A DNA stretch of 5,714 nucleotides from JBJXGV01 sp046160485 (GTDB lineage Bacteria > Orphanbacterota > Orphanbacteria > JBJXGV01): the NCBI GenBank assembly GCA_046160485.1, contig JBJXGV010000007.1:1-5714 (forward strand), written 5' to 3'. The notes below the pieces were generated by a model, which ran no database searches, was not told where the DNA came from, and saw only the letters and a list, made by a program, of their open reading frames with translations. How positions within the stretch are numbered: the stretch's first letter is position 1; each line of letters starts with the position of its first letter. The translations under genes and the position numbers were made by a program. Shown here in pieces: positions 1-5,714 of the stretch.

Positions 1-13
1 CCGCGAGGGGCGC

Positions 14-634
14 TCAAGCCGAGGGCGCGCTCGCCGGCGCGGCGCTCGCCCCGCCGCCAGCGGGACGCATCTCCGCCGCGCTCTCGCGCGCCGCGTCGGC
101 GCGCCGCGTCCGCGCTTGCGCCCGCTCCAGCTCGCCCAGCAATTCCTCCTGCAGTTCGGCAACGCGCCGCAGATTGTCTTCCTCGTCGTCCGCCATCTTC
201 AGGTCGAGCATCTGAAGCTGCGCCTCGATCAAGAGCCGGAAGCGCGCGACGAACGTCGCCTTGTCTTTCTCGAGTTCGCCGATCTCGCCCTTGAGTTTCC
301 GGATGCGTTCACTCGCCTCGTCGATCACCGCTTGAATCTTGAGATCGAGTTCGCGCATGCGGATCTCTTCTTCCTTCGCGGCGTGGCGCCGTGTCTCCTC
401 GGCCGAGCGCTCCGCCGTCACGAGCGCGCTGCGCAGCGACGCCTCGATGTCGCGGTATCCGGCGAGCTGAAACTCGAGCGTCGTCGCGCGCTCCGAGAGC
501 GTCTTGCTCTCGCCGACCATCGCTTCCATCTGATCCGCGAGCACGCCGAGATACGCCATCACATCGTCCATCGCGAATCCCTTGAACGTGCGCCGGAACG
601 TCTGCTTTCGGATGTCGAGGGGCGTGATCTGCAT
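14..634 (-). CDS. divIVA: DivIVA family cell-division/polarity scaffold protein
   Basis: The 206-residue product is a DivIVA homologue, a coiled-coil protein that binds negatively curved membrane and recruits division or polar-growth factors. Residues 1-20 align without gaps to the remembered B. subtilis N-terminus (TP-DI at 4-8, F13, F17, then K18 where Bacillus has R18, G19). F17/R18 are the membrane-inserting pair in Bacillus, so the lipid-binding loop looks intact. Residues 30-145 are heptad-rich coiled coil, and RFRLLIEAQLQML (131-143) closely matches the Bacillus tetramerisation region. After 145 comes an acidic, charged helix, then a low-complexity Ala/Pro/Gly tail (191-206) that is probably disordered. 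The ATG at 634 follows GGAGG at 641-645 with a 6-nt spacer, which fixes the start. It is the last gene seen in the yggS-yggT-divIVA cluster, 41 bp after yggT. The family call is firm; the cellular role in this host is inferred. Confidence 0.93.
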   Translation of the reverse strand: MQITPLDIRKQTFRRTFKGFAMDDVMAYLGVLADQMEAMVGESKTLSERATTLEFQLAGYRDIEASLRSALVTAERSAEETRRHAAKEEEIRMRELDLKIQAVIDEASERIRKLKGEIGELEKDKATFVARFRLLIEAQLQMLDLKMADDEEDNLRRVAELQEELLGELERAQARTRRADAARESAAEMRPAGGGASAAPASAPSA

Positions 635-675
635 GGCCTACCTCCGCGCGGCGCGCTGGACGGGTTGCAAGAAAC

Positions 676-972
676 TCAAGCGAGATGAAACGCGATCCGC
701 CTTACGAAAATCTGAAGCGCCTGGACAAGCAAGATCGCGAAGATCGGCGAGACATCGATTCCAGCCCCGCCCGTCAAGAACCCGGGCAGGATCTTTCGAA
801 AGAAACCGAAGACCGGCTCCGTGACCTGCCGGAGAAATCGCACGATGGGGTTCCACGGATCCGGATTCACCCACGTGATGAGTACCGCGGCGATCATGAC
901 GTACATGTAGAGCTGGAGGAGGCTGTTCACCACCCAGGCGATGGTTCCAATCAAGCTATCGAAAACAAACAT
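676..972 (-). CDS. yggT: YggT/YlmG family small integral membrane protein
   Basis: This 98-residue product has the full YggT (YlmG in Bacillus and plastids) pattern. A hydrophobic N-terminal segment lies at about 8-34. It is followed by the conserved WVNPDPWNPIVRFL stretch (34-47), TEP (51-53), an R-x-x-LP turn (59-63), GIDVSPI (71-77) and a second membrane segment (about 76-91). The length is usual for a single-repeat YggT protein. Family members are linked genetically to division, nucleoid or thylakoid distribution and osmotic tolerance, but the biochemical function is not settled. The ATG at 972 is preceded by AAGGAG (985-990), with a rather long 12-nt spacer. It starts 33 bp after the yggS stop and ends 41 bp before divIVA, so co-transcription is likely. 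The identity is confident; no specific activity can be read from the sequence. Confidence 0.93.
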   Translation of the reverse strand: MFVFDSLIGTIAWVVNSLLQLYMYVMIAAVLITWVNPDPWNPIVRFLRQVTEPVFGFFRKILPGFLTGGAGIDVSPIFAILLVQALQIFVRRIAFHLA

Positions 973-1005
973 GGATTTCCCGCGCTCCTTGTGAGGCCGC
1001 CGCGT

Positions 1006-1710
1006 TCATCGCGTCATCTGCTCGTCGAACAACGCGCGTCCGACGCGAACCATCGTGCTGCCTTCGAGAATCGCCTCTTCGAGATCGTCGGACATGCCCA
1101 TCGAGAGTGCGGGCGCCTCGCCGGCGGCGAAATAGCCGCGAGCGCGAGCCGCTTCCGCGAGCGCGCGCGCTCGCGCGAACGCCGCACGCGCTTCCGCGGC
1201 GTCATCCGTCAGCGGCCCCATTGCCATCAACCCGCGCAACCGGAGCCACGCGTGGGACGCGATCACGTCGAGCAGCGCGAACAACTCATCAGGCGCGACG
1301 CCCGTCTTCGCCGCCTCAAGCGTGACCTTCACCTCGACCAGAACCTCGGCGCAACGCGAGCGCGACTCGGCGCGCAGGCCAACCGCCTCCGCAAGCCGCG
1401 CGCTGTCGATCGTCTCGACGACGTCGAACGTCTCAAGCGCGCGCGCGACCTTGTTCGTCTGCAGGTGCCCGATTAGATGCCACTTCGCGTGCGCCCCGAC
1501 GGTAACGCTCGGCTTCTTCTCCCACGCCTCTTGCACGCGGTTCTCGCCGATCGTCGCAATTCCCGCGGCGATCGCTTCCGAGACGACGCTCGCTGGGCGC
1601 CCTTTCGTGACGCCGACGAGCGCTACCGACCCCGCCGGCCGCCCCGCTCGCGACTCCGCGGCCCGAATCCTCTCGACCACGCGATCGAGATTTTCGCGCA
1701 CGCTCGTCAT
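1006..1710 (-). CDS. yggS: YggS/YlmE/PROSC family PLP homeostasis protein
   Basis: The 234-residue product is a YggS-family (PLPBP) protein, a cytoplasmic alanine-racemase-like TIM barrel that binds pyridoxal 5'-phosphate and buffers vitamin B6 and amino/keto-acid pools without a known catalytic reaction. The expected landmarks are in order: VGVTK with the Schiff-base lysine K36, GENRVQE (55-61), WHLIGHLQTNK (77-87), a divergent VEVKVTLEAAKTGV strand (125-138), GLMAMGPL (160-167), LSMGMSDDLEEAI (202-214), and the phosphate-binding GSTMVRVGRALF (217-228). Length and domain are complete. The ATG at 1710 has AAGGA four bases upstream (1715-1719), a short spacer. It leads the three-gene cluster with yggT and divIVA, the position ylmE holds upstream of sepF-ylmG-divIVA in Bacillus. 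The segment 178-191 is almost pure Ala/Arg/Leu/Glu helix from GC-rich coding. Confidence 0.95.
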   Translation of the reverse strand: MTSVRENLDRVVERIRAAESRAGRPAGSVALVGVTKGRPASVVSEAIAAGIATIGENRVQEAWEKKPSVTVGAHAKWHLIGHLQTNKVARALETFDVVETIDSARLAEAVGLRAESRSRCAEVLVEVKVTLEAAKTGVAPDELFALLDVIASHAWLRLRGLMAMGPLTDDAAEARAAFARARALAEAARARGYFAAGEAPALSMGMSDDLEEAILEGSTMVRVGRALFDEQMTR

Positions 1711-1767
1711 CGTGTCCTTGCCGTTCGGTTCGCCGACGCCTGACGGACTTCCGTAGAACCTCGCGAG

Positions 1768-1794
1768 ATTAAACTGAACGGTCGTGCGCGTAAA
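1768..1794 (-). promoter_or_regulatory. Possible promoter for the yggS-yggT-divIVA cluster
   Basis: The 114-bp gap between the YfhO-like gene and yggS holds one AT-richer patch. On the minus strand a TTTAAT element (1768-1773, five of six to TATAAT) lies 15 bp from TTTACG (1789-1794, four of six to TTGACA). The -10 lies 57 bp from the yggS start. The short spacer and the unknown sigma-factor consensus of this host keep this tentative. Confidence 0.3.
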
Positions 1795-1824
1795 TCACGA
1801 ATCCTGCGCGGGCGGCGTCGGCCG

Positions 1825-3729
1825 TCACGGCGTGGCGCCGGAGACGGCGCCACCGCGAGCGCGGCGCTTTCGTCGAGACCGCGCGAACGCGAACGTGCCG
1901 GCCGTGGCGAGAACCGCGGCGCCGCTGATCGCCAGACCGAGTGCGAACGCTCGCGAGAAATACGTGAGCCTCAATTCGTACGAGCCGGGCGGCACCTGCA
2001 CACAGAGCAAGCCGTTCCACTCGCGGAGCGTCCCGGCGTTGGCGCGCCAGTCGGGGTGGTAGTTCTGATTGATCACGAGCGTGCGGGCCGTCTCCGCTCG
2101 GATCTGCGCGCTCATGGCGTGCGGCGTAAACGTCATCGCCACCGCCGAGCCGTCGTCCAACCAAAAGCATTCGCCGCGATATTCCGGATTCGGCCGCGAC
2201 GCGCCATCCTCCGAGATGATATCGCGCGGAATCGCGCGCTCCGCGATCGGGATTCCCGTGTACCAGTCGATCGTGCCGACGCCGCGCAGCACGTTGACGT
2301 ACGTGTTCGCTTCGAGCGGCGCAAGCCGCGCTCTCGAGAGGCCGTCGCCGCGCAGCGAGTAGAACGCCGCGCTCGCGTCCGCGGAGACCGGCGGAAGGTC
2401 ATACGTGTAGGTCGCCGCCGAAACGGCCCAGACTTTCGGGAAGAGAAACGCGGCGCCGCAAGCAATCAGCGCGACCGCGAGCGGCACGCGTACGCGAGTC
2501 CATCGAGATTGAACGAGGCCATCGATACCGCGACCGCTCAGCACGCAGACGCACAAAAGAGGAAGCGCGCCGAAATATTTCGCGGGTGCGGCGATGGCGT
2601 TGAAAATCGGCAGCTCCCACGCCGCACGAAACAGATCGACGGGAGCGTTGTGCGCGAGCGCCAGCCACGCGAAGAGCGCGCCCGATGCGAGCCACGGATA
2701 CGTTCTGCGCCACGAGAGCACGCACGCCCCCGCTGCCAGCGCGAGCGGAATCCAGCCGATGCAAAACGACGTCAGGCGTGAGAGCCCCGCTTCGCCACGC
2801 CACGCGACCGCTTCGCGCAACATTCGGGAGATCGAATACGCGTTGATGGTCTCGGGGCTGTACGTCGGCTCGTGGAACCAGAGCGCCATCCGGCCGAGGC
2901 TGCCGCCGGTTCGGATCAACTCGAGCGCGGGAAGGATGCGGAACGCGTAGAAGAGCGCGACCAGGCCGAGCGCGACCGCGATCCACTCGAAAGAGCGCTC
3001 GCGCCGGAGGGCGCCCGGCGCCGCGGCGCGCCCCGCCCAAAGCGAAGCGCCCGGAACGCGCGCGCAGAGACACAGGACCGCGATGTATGCCACGCAAACG
3101 AAGAACGACTGCTTGCCATCGGATAGCATCGTCAGGAAGAGGCCCGCAAGACCGATGACGTAGCGCCGGTCGAGATGCGCCCGGTAGAGACAGAGAAGGC
3201 ACGCGGGAATGAAGTAGAAGTAGACCTCGTTAGGATTGCCGTCGCGAAGTCGCACCGGAAGCCAGAGCAAGAGCCCGAAGAAGAGGGCCGACGCGGTGGC
3301 GCCGTAGCGCGTGTAGCCGAACGCCTCGCGAGTCAACGCGTAGAGCGAGACCGCGCCGAATATCATCGAAACGATTCCGATCCACTTGAGCCCAGTGACC
3401 GCTCCGAGCGCGAGCGTGAAGAGAACGAGCGGGTTGAATGTCGGATCCTCAGGATCGCCGATGACCGGATATCCGCCGCCGACGAGGTGCGAGCGCTGCG
3501 CCAACGAATGAAACGCGAACACACCCTGGCGCACGAGTTCATGCCGCGCCGCGTACTGGAAGAAGTCGTTGTTGAAATTGACGCGGTCGCCGCTCGTCGC
3601 CACCGGAAAAGCTGCCGCGAAGACTATCAGTCCGATCATGGCGATCAGTGCGAGATCCCGGCGATCGAATGCGCCGGGGAATCCCGCATGGCGGCAGTCG
3701 GGATTGGCGTCGTTCGTCGGTCGTTGCAT
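1825..3729 (-). CDS. YfhO-like polytopic membrane protein, putative GT-C-type glycosyltransferase
   Basis: The product is a 634-residue inner-membrane protein with roughly 12-13 hydrophobic segments (about 26-43, 101-117, 119-136, 146-160, 171-183, 190-205, 207-223, 249-264, 323-340, 347-360, 384-398, 414-432, 593-616). The topology resembles YfhO and other GT-C glycosyltransferases, which move sugars from lipid carriers to outer-face acceptors. The long first loop (44-100) carries acidic residues (NNDFFQ at 53-58; GDPED at 91-95) and the GGGYPVIGDP...FNP motif typical of this group. A periplasmic domain (about 433-590) ends in NQNYHPDWRAN and VQVPPGSYELRLTYFSRAF, much like the YfhO C-terminus. 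The last helix is followed by an Arg/Lys-rich cytoplasmic tail (618-625). I chose ATG 3729. The only in-frame alternative upstream is a TTG at 3873, which adds 48 non-membrane residues and overlaps the Shine-Dalgarno site of the divergent gene. No strong RBS is visible at 3729. No glycan cluster accompanies it, so substrate and activity are unknown. Confidence 0.8.
   Translation of the reverse strand: MQRPTNDANPDCRHAGFPGAFDRRDLALIAMIGLIVFAAAFPVATSGDRVNFNNDFFQYAARHELVRQGVFAFHSLAQRSHLVGGGYPVIGDPEDPTFNPLVLFTLALGAVTGLKWIGIVSMIFGAVSLYALTREAFGYTRYGATASALFFGLLLWLPVRLRDGNPNEVYFYFIPACLLCLYRAHLDRRYVIGLAGLFLTMLSDGKQSFFVCVAYIAVLCLCARVPGASLWAGRAAAPGALRRERSFEWIAVALGLVALFYAFRILPALELIRTGGSLGRMALWFHEPTYSPETINAYSISRMLREAVAWRGEAGLSRLTSFCIGWIPLALAAGACVLSWRRTYPWLASGALFAWLALAHNAPVDLFRAAWELPIFNAIAAPAKYFGALPLLCVCVLSGRGIDGLVQSRWTRVRVPLAVALIACGAAFLFPKVWAVSAATYTYDLPPVSADASAAFYSLRGDGLSRARLAPLEANTYVNVLRGVGTIDWYTGIPIAERAIPRDIISEDGASRPNPEYRGECFWLDDGSAVAMTFTPHAMSAQIRAETARTLVINQNYHPDWRANAGTLREWNGLLCVQVPPGSYELRLTYFSRAFALGLAISGAAVLATAGTFAFARSRRKRRARGGAVSGATP
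1832..1853 (-). terminator. Perfect hairpin across the end of the YfhO-like gene (possible weak terminator)
   Basis: GTGGCGCC (1832-1839) and GGCGCCAC (1846-1853) form a perfect 8-bp, very GC-rich stem with a 6-nt loop. It covers the last codons just before the stop at 1825-1827. There is no T-tract downstream on the minus strand, so it is not a canonical intrinsic terminator. It may pause transcription, protect the 3' end, or be chance in GC-rich coding DNA. Confidence 0.25.
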
Positions 3730-3750
3730 CCCGCGCGATATCTGACGCGT

Positions 3751-3779
3751 TCGACATGCTTGCCGGCAACCAAAAAGAT
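3751..3779 (+). promoter_or_regulatory. Palindrome within a weak promoter-like element in the divergent intergenic region
   Basis: In the 158-bp gap between the divergent starts, TCGACA (3751-3756, five of six to TTGACA) is followed after 17 bp by AAAGAT (3774-3779, three of six to TATAAT). The spacer holds TTGCCGGCAA (3760-3769), a perfect 10-bp palindrome placed where a dimeric regulator could act. Transcription from here would give a leader of about 100 nt before the GTG at 3888. The -10 match is poor, so this is only a candidate. Confidence 0.2.
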
Positions 3780-3871
3780 GCGCGGCGGCGTCGAAAGGTG
3801 GCGCGCGGGCGACGAACTTGAAGTCATGCCGGGCAATTTCCCGAGGCGCGTCCGTTCTTGGTCCCGCACAC

Positions 3872-3878
3872 AAGGAGG
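3872..3878 (+). promoter_or_regulatory. Strong Shine-Dalgarno site that sets a GTG start
   Basis: AAGGAGG is a near-perfect anti-16S match located 9 nt before GTG 3888. It lies inside the longer open frame beginning at TTG 3858, so it argues that translation starts at 3888. The resulting N-terminus is a clean signal peptide. Confidence 0.88.
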
Positions 3879-3887
3879 ACTACCAAC

Positions 3888-5591
3888 GTGAATCGATCCC
3901 GCACAGCCACCGCTTTGCTCGTCACGCTCGCAATTGTCGCATCCGCATCCACCGTTCGCGCGTTCCCGCAACCGGGCGGCGCGTTCATCGTCAAAGAAAA
4001 CCTCGGAACGCTGCCGGGCGACACATCGAGCCGCGCCTACGCGATCAACAGCTCGCGGCAAATCACCGGCAAGAGCGGCACCACCGCGTTCGTTTGGACG
4101 CCGCCGGGACCGATGATCGAAGTCGAACCGGGTCAGGATCTGCAATGGGGTTCGGACATCAACGACGCGGGGCAGATCACCGGCACTTCGTTCGGAATGA
4201 TTCAGTTCTGGGACGGATTTCTTTGGACACCGCCGGGGCCCGCGATCGCGCTCGTGCCGCCGCCGGGAATTCTCTTCGACGAATGGCCCTCGGCGATCAA
4301 CGAACTCGGCGAGGTCGTCGGCGGCTGGGAAGACCCGCCGACGCGGCCGTTCTTCTGGCGCGCGCCCGGCCCGATGACCGACCTCGGTACGCTCGGCGGC
4401 ACCGGCGGATCATCGAGCGACATCAACGAATCGAGCGAGGTCGTCGGCACGAGCGGACTGCCGGGCGACGTCGAGTCGCATGGGTTTTACTGGACCGAAG
4501 CCGGCGGCATGATCGATTTGGGCGACGGCGGCGCATCCGGTAGCGGCGCGCAAGCGATCAACGATCTGGGTGAGATCGTCGGCAACGTGAACTACGGCGG
4601 CGGCGTCATGCACGTGGCGTATTGGCCATCGCCGAACGACGCCTTGGTCGACCTCGGCACGATCGGCGGCGCGTTCGGCGGCTCCGTCGCGAACGCGTTC
4701 GACATCAACAACGACGGCATCATCGTCGGGCGATCGACGATCGACCCGATGAACGACGAAACGCGCGCGTTCCGGCTCTTCCCGGGAGGCGAGATGCGCG
4801 ACCTCGGCACACTCGGCGGCGACAACAGCGAGGCGTTCGGCATCAACGAGGCGGGCCACATCGCCGGCTTCGCCGAGCTCCCGAACGGGGACTCGCGCGC
4901 GACGGCGTGGTGGGTGTATCCGCTGAACGATATTCCGGCATGCGGTTGCGGGCTCGCGAGCCCGGGGGTGAACGACGACGACTTCGACATCGTGATTCCG
5001 GGGTCGTCGACACTCGACGCGCGTTTCGTGGACGCGCGCACGGTGACGTTCGGCGACTCGGAGGGCGACGACACGCCGGTCGCGCGCGATGCTCGCACCG
5101 GAGCGCCGCTTGCGAAACTCGCTGACCACAACGGCGACGGACTTCTCGACCTGATCGTGACCTTCGACAAGGTTGCGCTGCGCGAAAACGGCGATTGGTC
5201 GCCGGGAACGCCGGAGCTGTGGCTGCAGGGCGCGACGTTCGATCGCGCGAAGGGCGTGTACGGAATCGTTGCGCTGGGCGCGACCGGTGTCGCGCCGGCC
5301 GCGGGCGACGCGGCGCCTTCACTCGCCATCGCCTCGTCGCCCAACCCGTTCGCCGGATCGACGATCCTCCGGTTCTCGCTTCCGGAGAGCGCTCCCGCGA
5401 AACTCGTCGTCTTCGACGCGTCGGGACGCAACATCGCGACGCTCCTCGACGGGAACGCATCGCGCGGAGAGCAGACGTTCGTTTGGCACCGGAACGACGC
5501 GAGTGGACGCCGCGTCGCGCCGGGCGTCTACTTCGCACGTCTCTCGACGCTCGGTCGCGAGTCGGCCGCGAAGCTCGTCGTCGTCGACTGA
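3888..5591 (+). CDS. Secreted HAF-repeat protein with FlgD-Ig-like C-terminal sorting tail
   Basis: The 567-residue product is exported. Residues 1-25 form a signal peptide (NRSR n-region, ALLVTLAIVA core, probable cleavage after VRA). Residues 37-348 hold seven HAF-type repeats, each near the pattern DLGTLGG...A-x-x-IN-x-x-G-x-IVG...AF-x-W-x-PGG-M. After a CGCG motif (352-355), residues 359-463 form a beta-rich domain with FDIVIPGSSTLD, RTVTFGD and a calcium-type DHNGDGLLDLIVTF (413-426). Residues 478-567 are a FlgD-Ig-like tail (SSPNPFAGSTILRFSLPE, LVVFDASGRNIATL, PGVYFARL), used in FCB-type bacteria for surface delivery, often by type IX-like secretion. The protein ends in VVVD rather than the usual basic residue. 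The GTG start is set by AAGGAGG nine bases upstream, and an intrinsic terminator follows, so the gene looks monocistronic. It is divergent from the YfhO-like gene. No catalytic motif is seen; a binding or structural surface role is plausible but unproven. Confidence 0.9.
   Translation: MNRSRTATALLVTLAIVASASTVRAFPQPGGAFIVKENLGTLPGDTSSRAYAINSSRQITGKSGTTAFVWTPPGPMIEVEPGQDLQWGSDINDAGQITGTSFGMIQFWDGFLWTPPGPAIALVPPPGILFDEWPSAINELGEVVGGWEDPPTRPFFWRAPGPMTDLGTLGGTGGSSSDINESSEVVGTSGLPGDVESHGFYWTEAGGMIDLGDGGASGSGAQAINDLGEIVGNVNYGGGVMHVAYWPSPNDALVDLGTIGGAFGGSVANAFDINNDGIIVGRSTIDPMNDETRAFRLFPGGEMRDLGTLGGDNSEAFGINEAGHIAGFAELPNGDSRATAWWVYPLNDIPACGCGLASPGVNDDDFDIVIPGSSTLDARFVDARTVTFGDSEGDDTPVARDARTGAPLAKLADHNGDGLLDLIVTFDKVALRENGDWSPGTPELWLQGATFDRAKGVYGIVALGATGVAPAAGDAAPSLAIASSPNPFAGSTILRFSLPESAPAKLVVFDASGRNIATLLDGNASRGEQTFVWHRNDASGRRVAPGVYFARLSTLGRESAAKLVVVD
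3996..4931 (+). repeat. Seven tandem HAF repeats (protein-level), probable beta-propeller
   Basis: Residue limits of the units are 37-76, 77-119, 120-163, 164-208, 209-252, 253-303 and 304-348, so 40-51 residues each. Every unit has a central IN/DIN-x-x-G/S-x-I/V-x-G element, and nearly all have an aromatic near the AF-x-W position. Units 1 and 4-7 keep the DLG/NLG opening, while units 2 and 3 have lost it. Units 1-3 instead share a WTPPGP-type ending. Seven units of this size fit a seven-bladed propeller; the fold is an inference. Confidence 0.8.
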
Positions 5592-5613
5592 TATGGAACG
5601 ACCGATGTCAAGG

Positions 5614-5649
5614 ACGACCACTCCCGGGTTGGGGGTGGTCGTTTGTTTT
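5614..5649 (+). terminator. Rho-independent terminator of the HAF-repeat gene
   Basis: ACGACCACTCCC (5614-5625) pairs with GGGGGTGGTCGT (5631-5642) in a 12-bp stem with one T-G wobble and a GGGTT loop. TTTGTTTT (5642-5649) follows directly. It begins 22 bp after the stop codon. No T-tract is present on the other side, so it works only for plus-strand transcription. Confidence 0.92.
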
Positions 5650-5714
5650 GTAGTGAGAGACGCGAGGGCGATGGAGACGACCGGACGCTTCGACGACGAG
5701 CCACGCTGATATCC

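Noticed and set aside
1156..1175. A perfect 20-bp CG-alternating palindrome inside yggS
   Set aside because: It lies in an Ala/Arg-rich helix coded by GC-rich codons, where such palindromes arise easily. No sign of a functional site was seen.
685..1476. A 263-codon open frame on the plus strand opposite yggT and yggS
   Set aside because: It is antisense to two well-recognised genes, its product is Arg/His/Asp-rich with no domain, and it arises from the GC-rich third positions of the real genes.
2056..2781. Long plus-strand frames opposite the YfhO-like gene (also 3175-3891)
   Set aside because: The translations are Arg/Glu-rich without recognisable motifs, while the minus strand encodes a coherent membrane protein with ordered helices and a YfhO-like C-terminus.
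3730..3873. Longer start (TTG 3873) for the YfhO-like gene, adding 48 residues
   Set aside because: The extension is not membrane-like, uses TTG, and would begin inside the Shine-Dalgarno sequence of the divergent gene.
3858..3887. TTG 3858 as start of the HAF-repeat gene
   Set aside because: The AAGGAGG at 3872-3878 would then be coding. GTG 3888 has ideal spacing and gives a normal signal peptide.
4410..5129. Long minus-strand frames opposite the HAF-repeat gene (also 4592-5434 and 4843-5538)
   Set aside because: They mirror the repeat-coding strand; their compositions are Arg/Val- or Ser/Pro-rich and lack any motif or ribosome-binding site.
5669..5707. A 12-codon ATG frame after the terminator
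   Set aside because: It has no ribosome-binding site and no recognisable product; too short to support.
1..5714. CRISPR arrays, tRNA/rRNA genes, insertion sequences, phage or defence genes
   Set aside because: I looked on both strands and saw no direct-repeat array, tRNA-like cloverleaf, terminal inverted repeats or transposase/nuclease motifs. Nearly all the sequence is explained by five ordinary genes.

Overview
This is a GC-rich bacterial window with five complete protein-coding genes. Four lie on the minus strand and one on the plus strand. The mix suggests a high-GC diderm bacterium. The best taxonomic hint is the plus-strand gene: a secreted HAF-repeat protein ending in a FlgD-Ig-like tail of the 'SPNPF...TILRFSLPE...GVYFARL' kind, which is common in FCB-group lineages such as Candidatus Eisenbacteria. 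The lineage is an inference. Myxobacteria-like or Gemmatimonadota-like hosts are not excluded.

Positions 14-1710 (minus strand, read right to left) hold a compact three-gene cluster: a YggS/YlmE-type PLP-binding protein, then a YggT/YlmG-type small membrane protein, then DivIVA. The gaps are 33 and 41 bp and every gene has a purine-rich leader, so one transcript is likely. The order matches the Bacillus subtilis ylmE-sepF-ylmG-ylmH-divIVA segment with sepF and ylmH missing. The roles suggested are PLP homeostasis, envelope or division-site membrane organisation, and coiled-coil scaffolding at curved membrane. A possible promoter sits in an AT-richer patch of the 114-bp gap upstream of yggS.

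Positions 1825-3729 (minus strand) encode a 634-residue polytopic membrane protein that resembles YfhO/GT-C-type glycosyltransferases. It has a long first periplasmic loop, about a dozen membrane segments, and a periplasmic C-terminal domain closed by a last helix and an Arg/Lys-rich tail. A perfect 8-bp hairpin overlaps its end but has no T-tract.

Positions 3730-3887 form a divergent intergenic region with a 10-bp palindrome and a strong Shine-Dalgarno site for the plus-strand gene. Positions 3888-5591 encode the secreted protein: signal peptide, seven HAF repeats (a probable seven-bladed beta-propeller), a calcium-type D-x-N-x-D-G domain, and the FlgD-Ig-like sorting tail. A clear intrinsic terminator follows at 5614-5649. 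I see nothing supportable in the last 65 bases or in the first 13.

I saw no mobile element, CRISPR array, RNA gene or defence system. The items most worth a second look are the reduced ylm-type cluster and the architecture of the HAF protein. Neither amounts to evidence for a new system.
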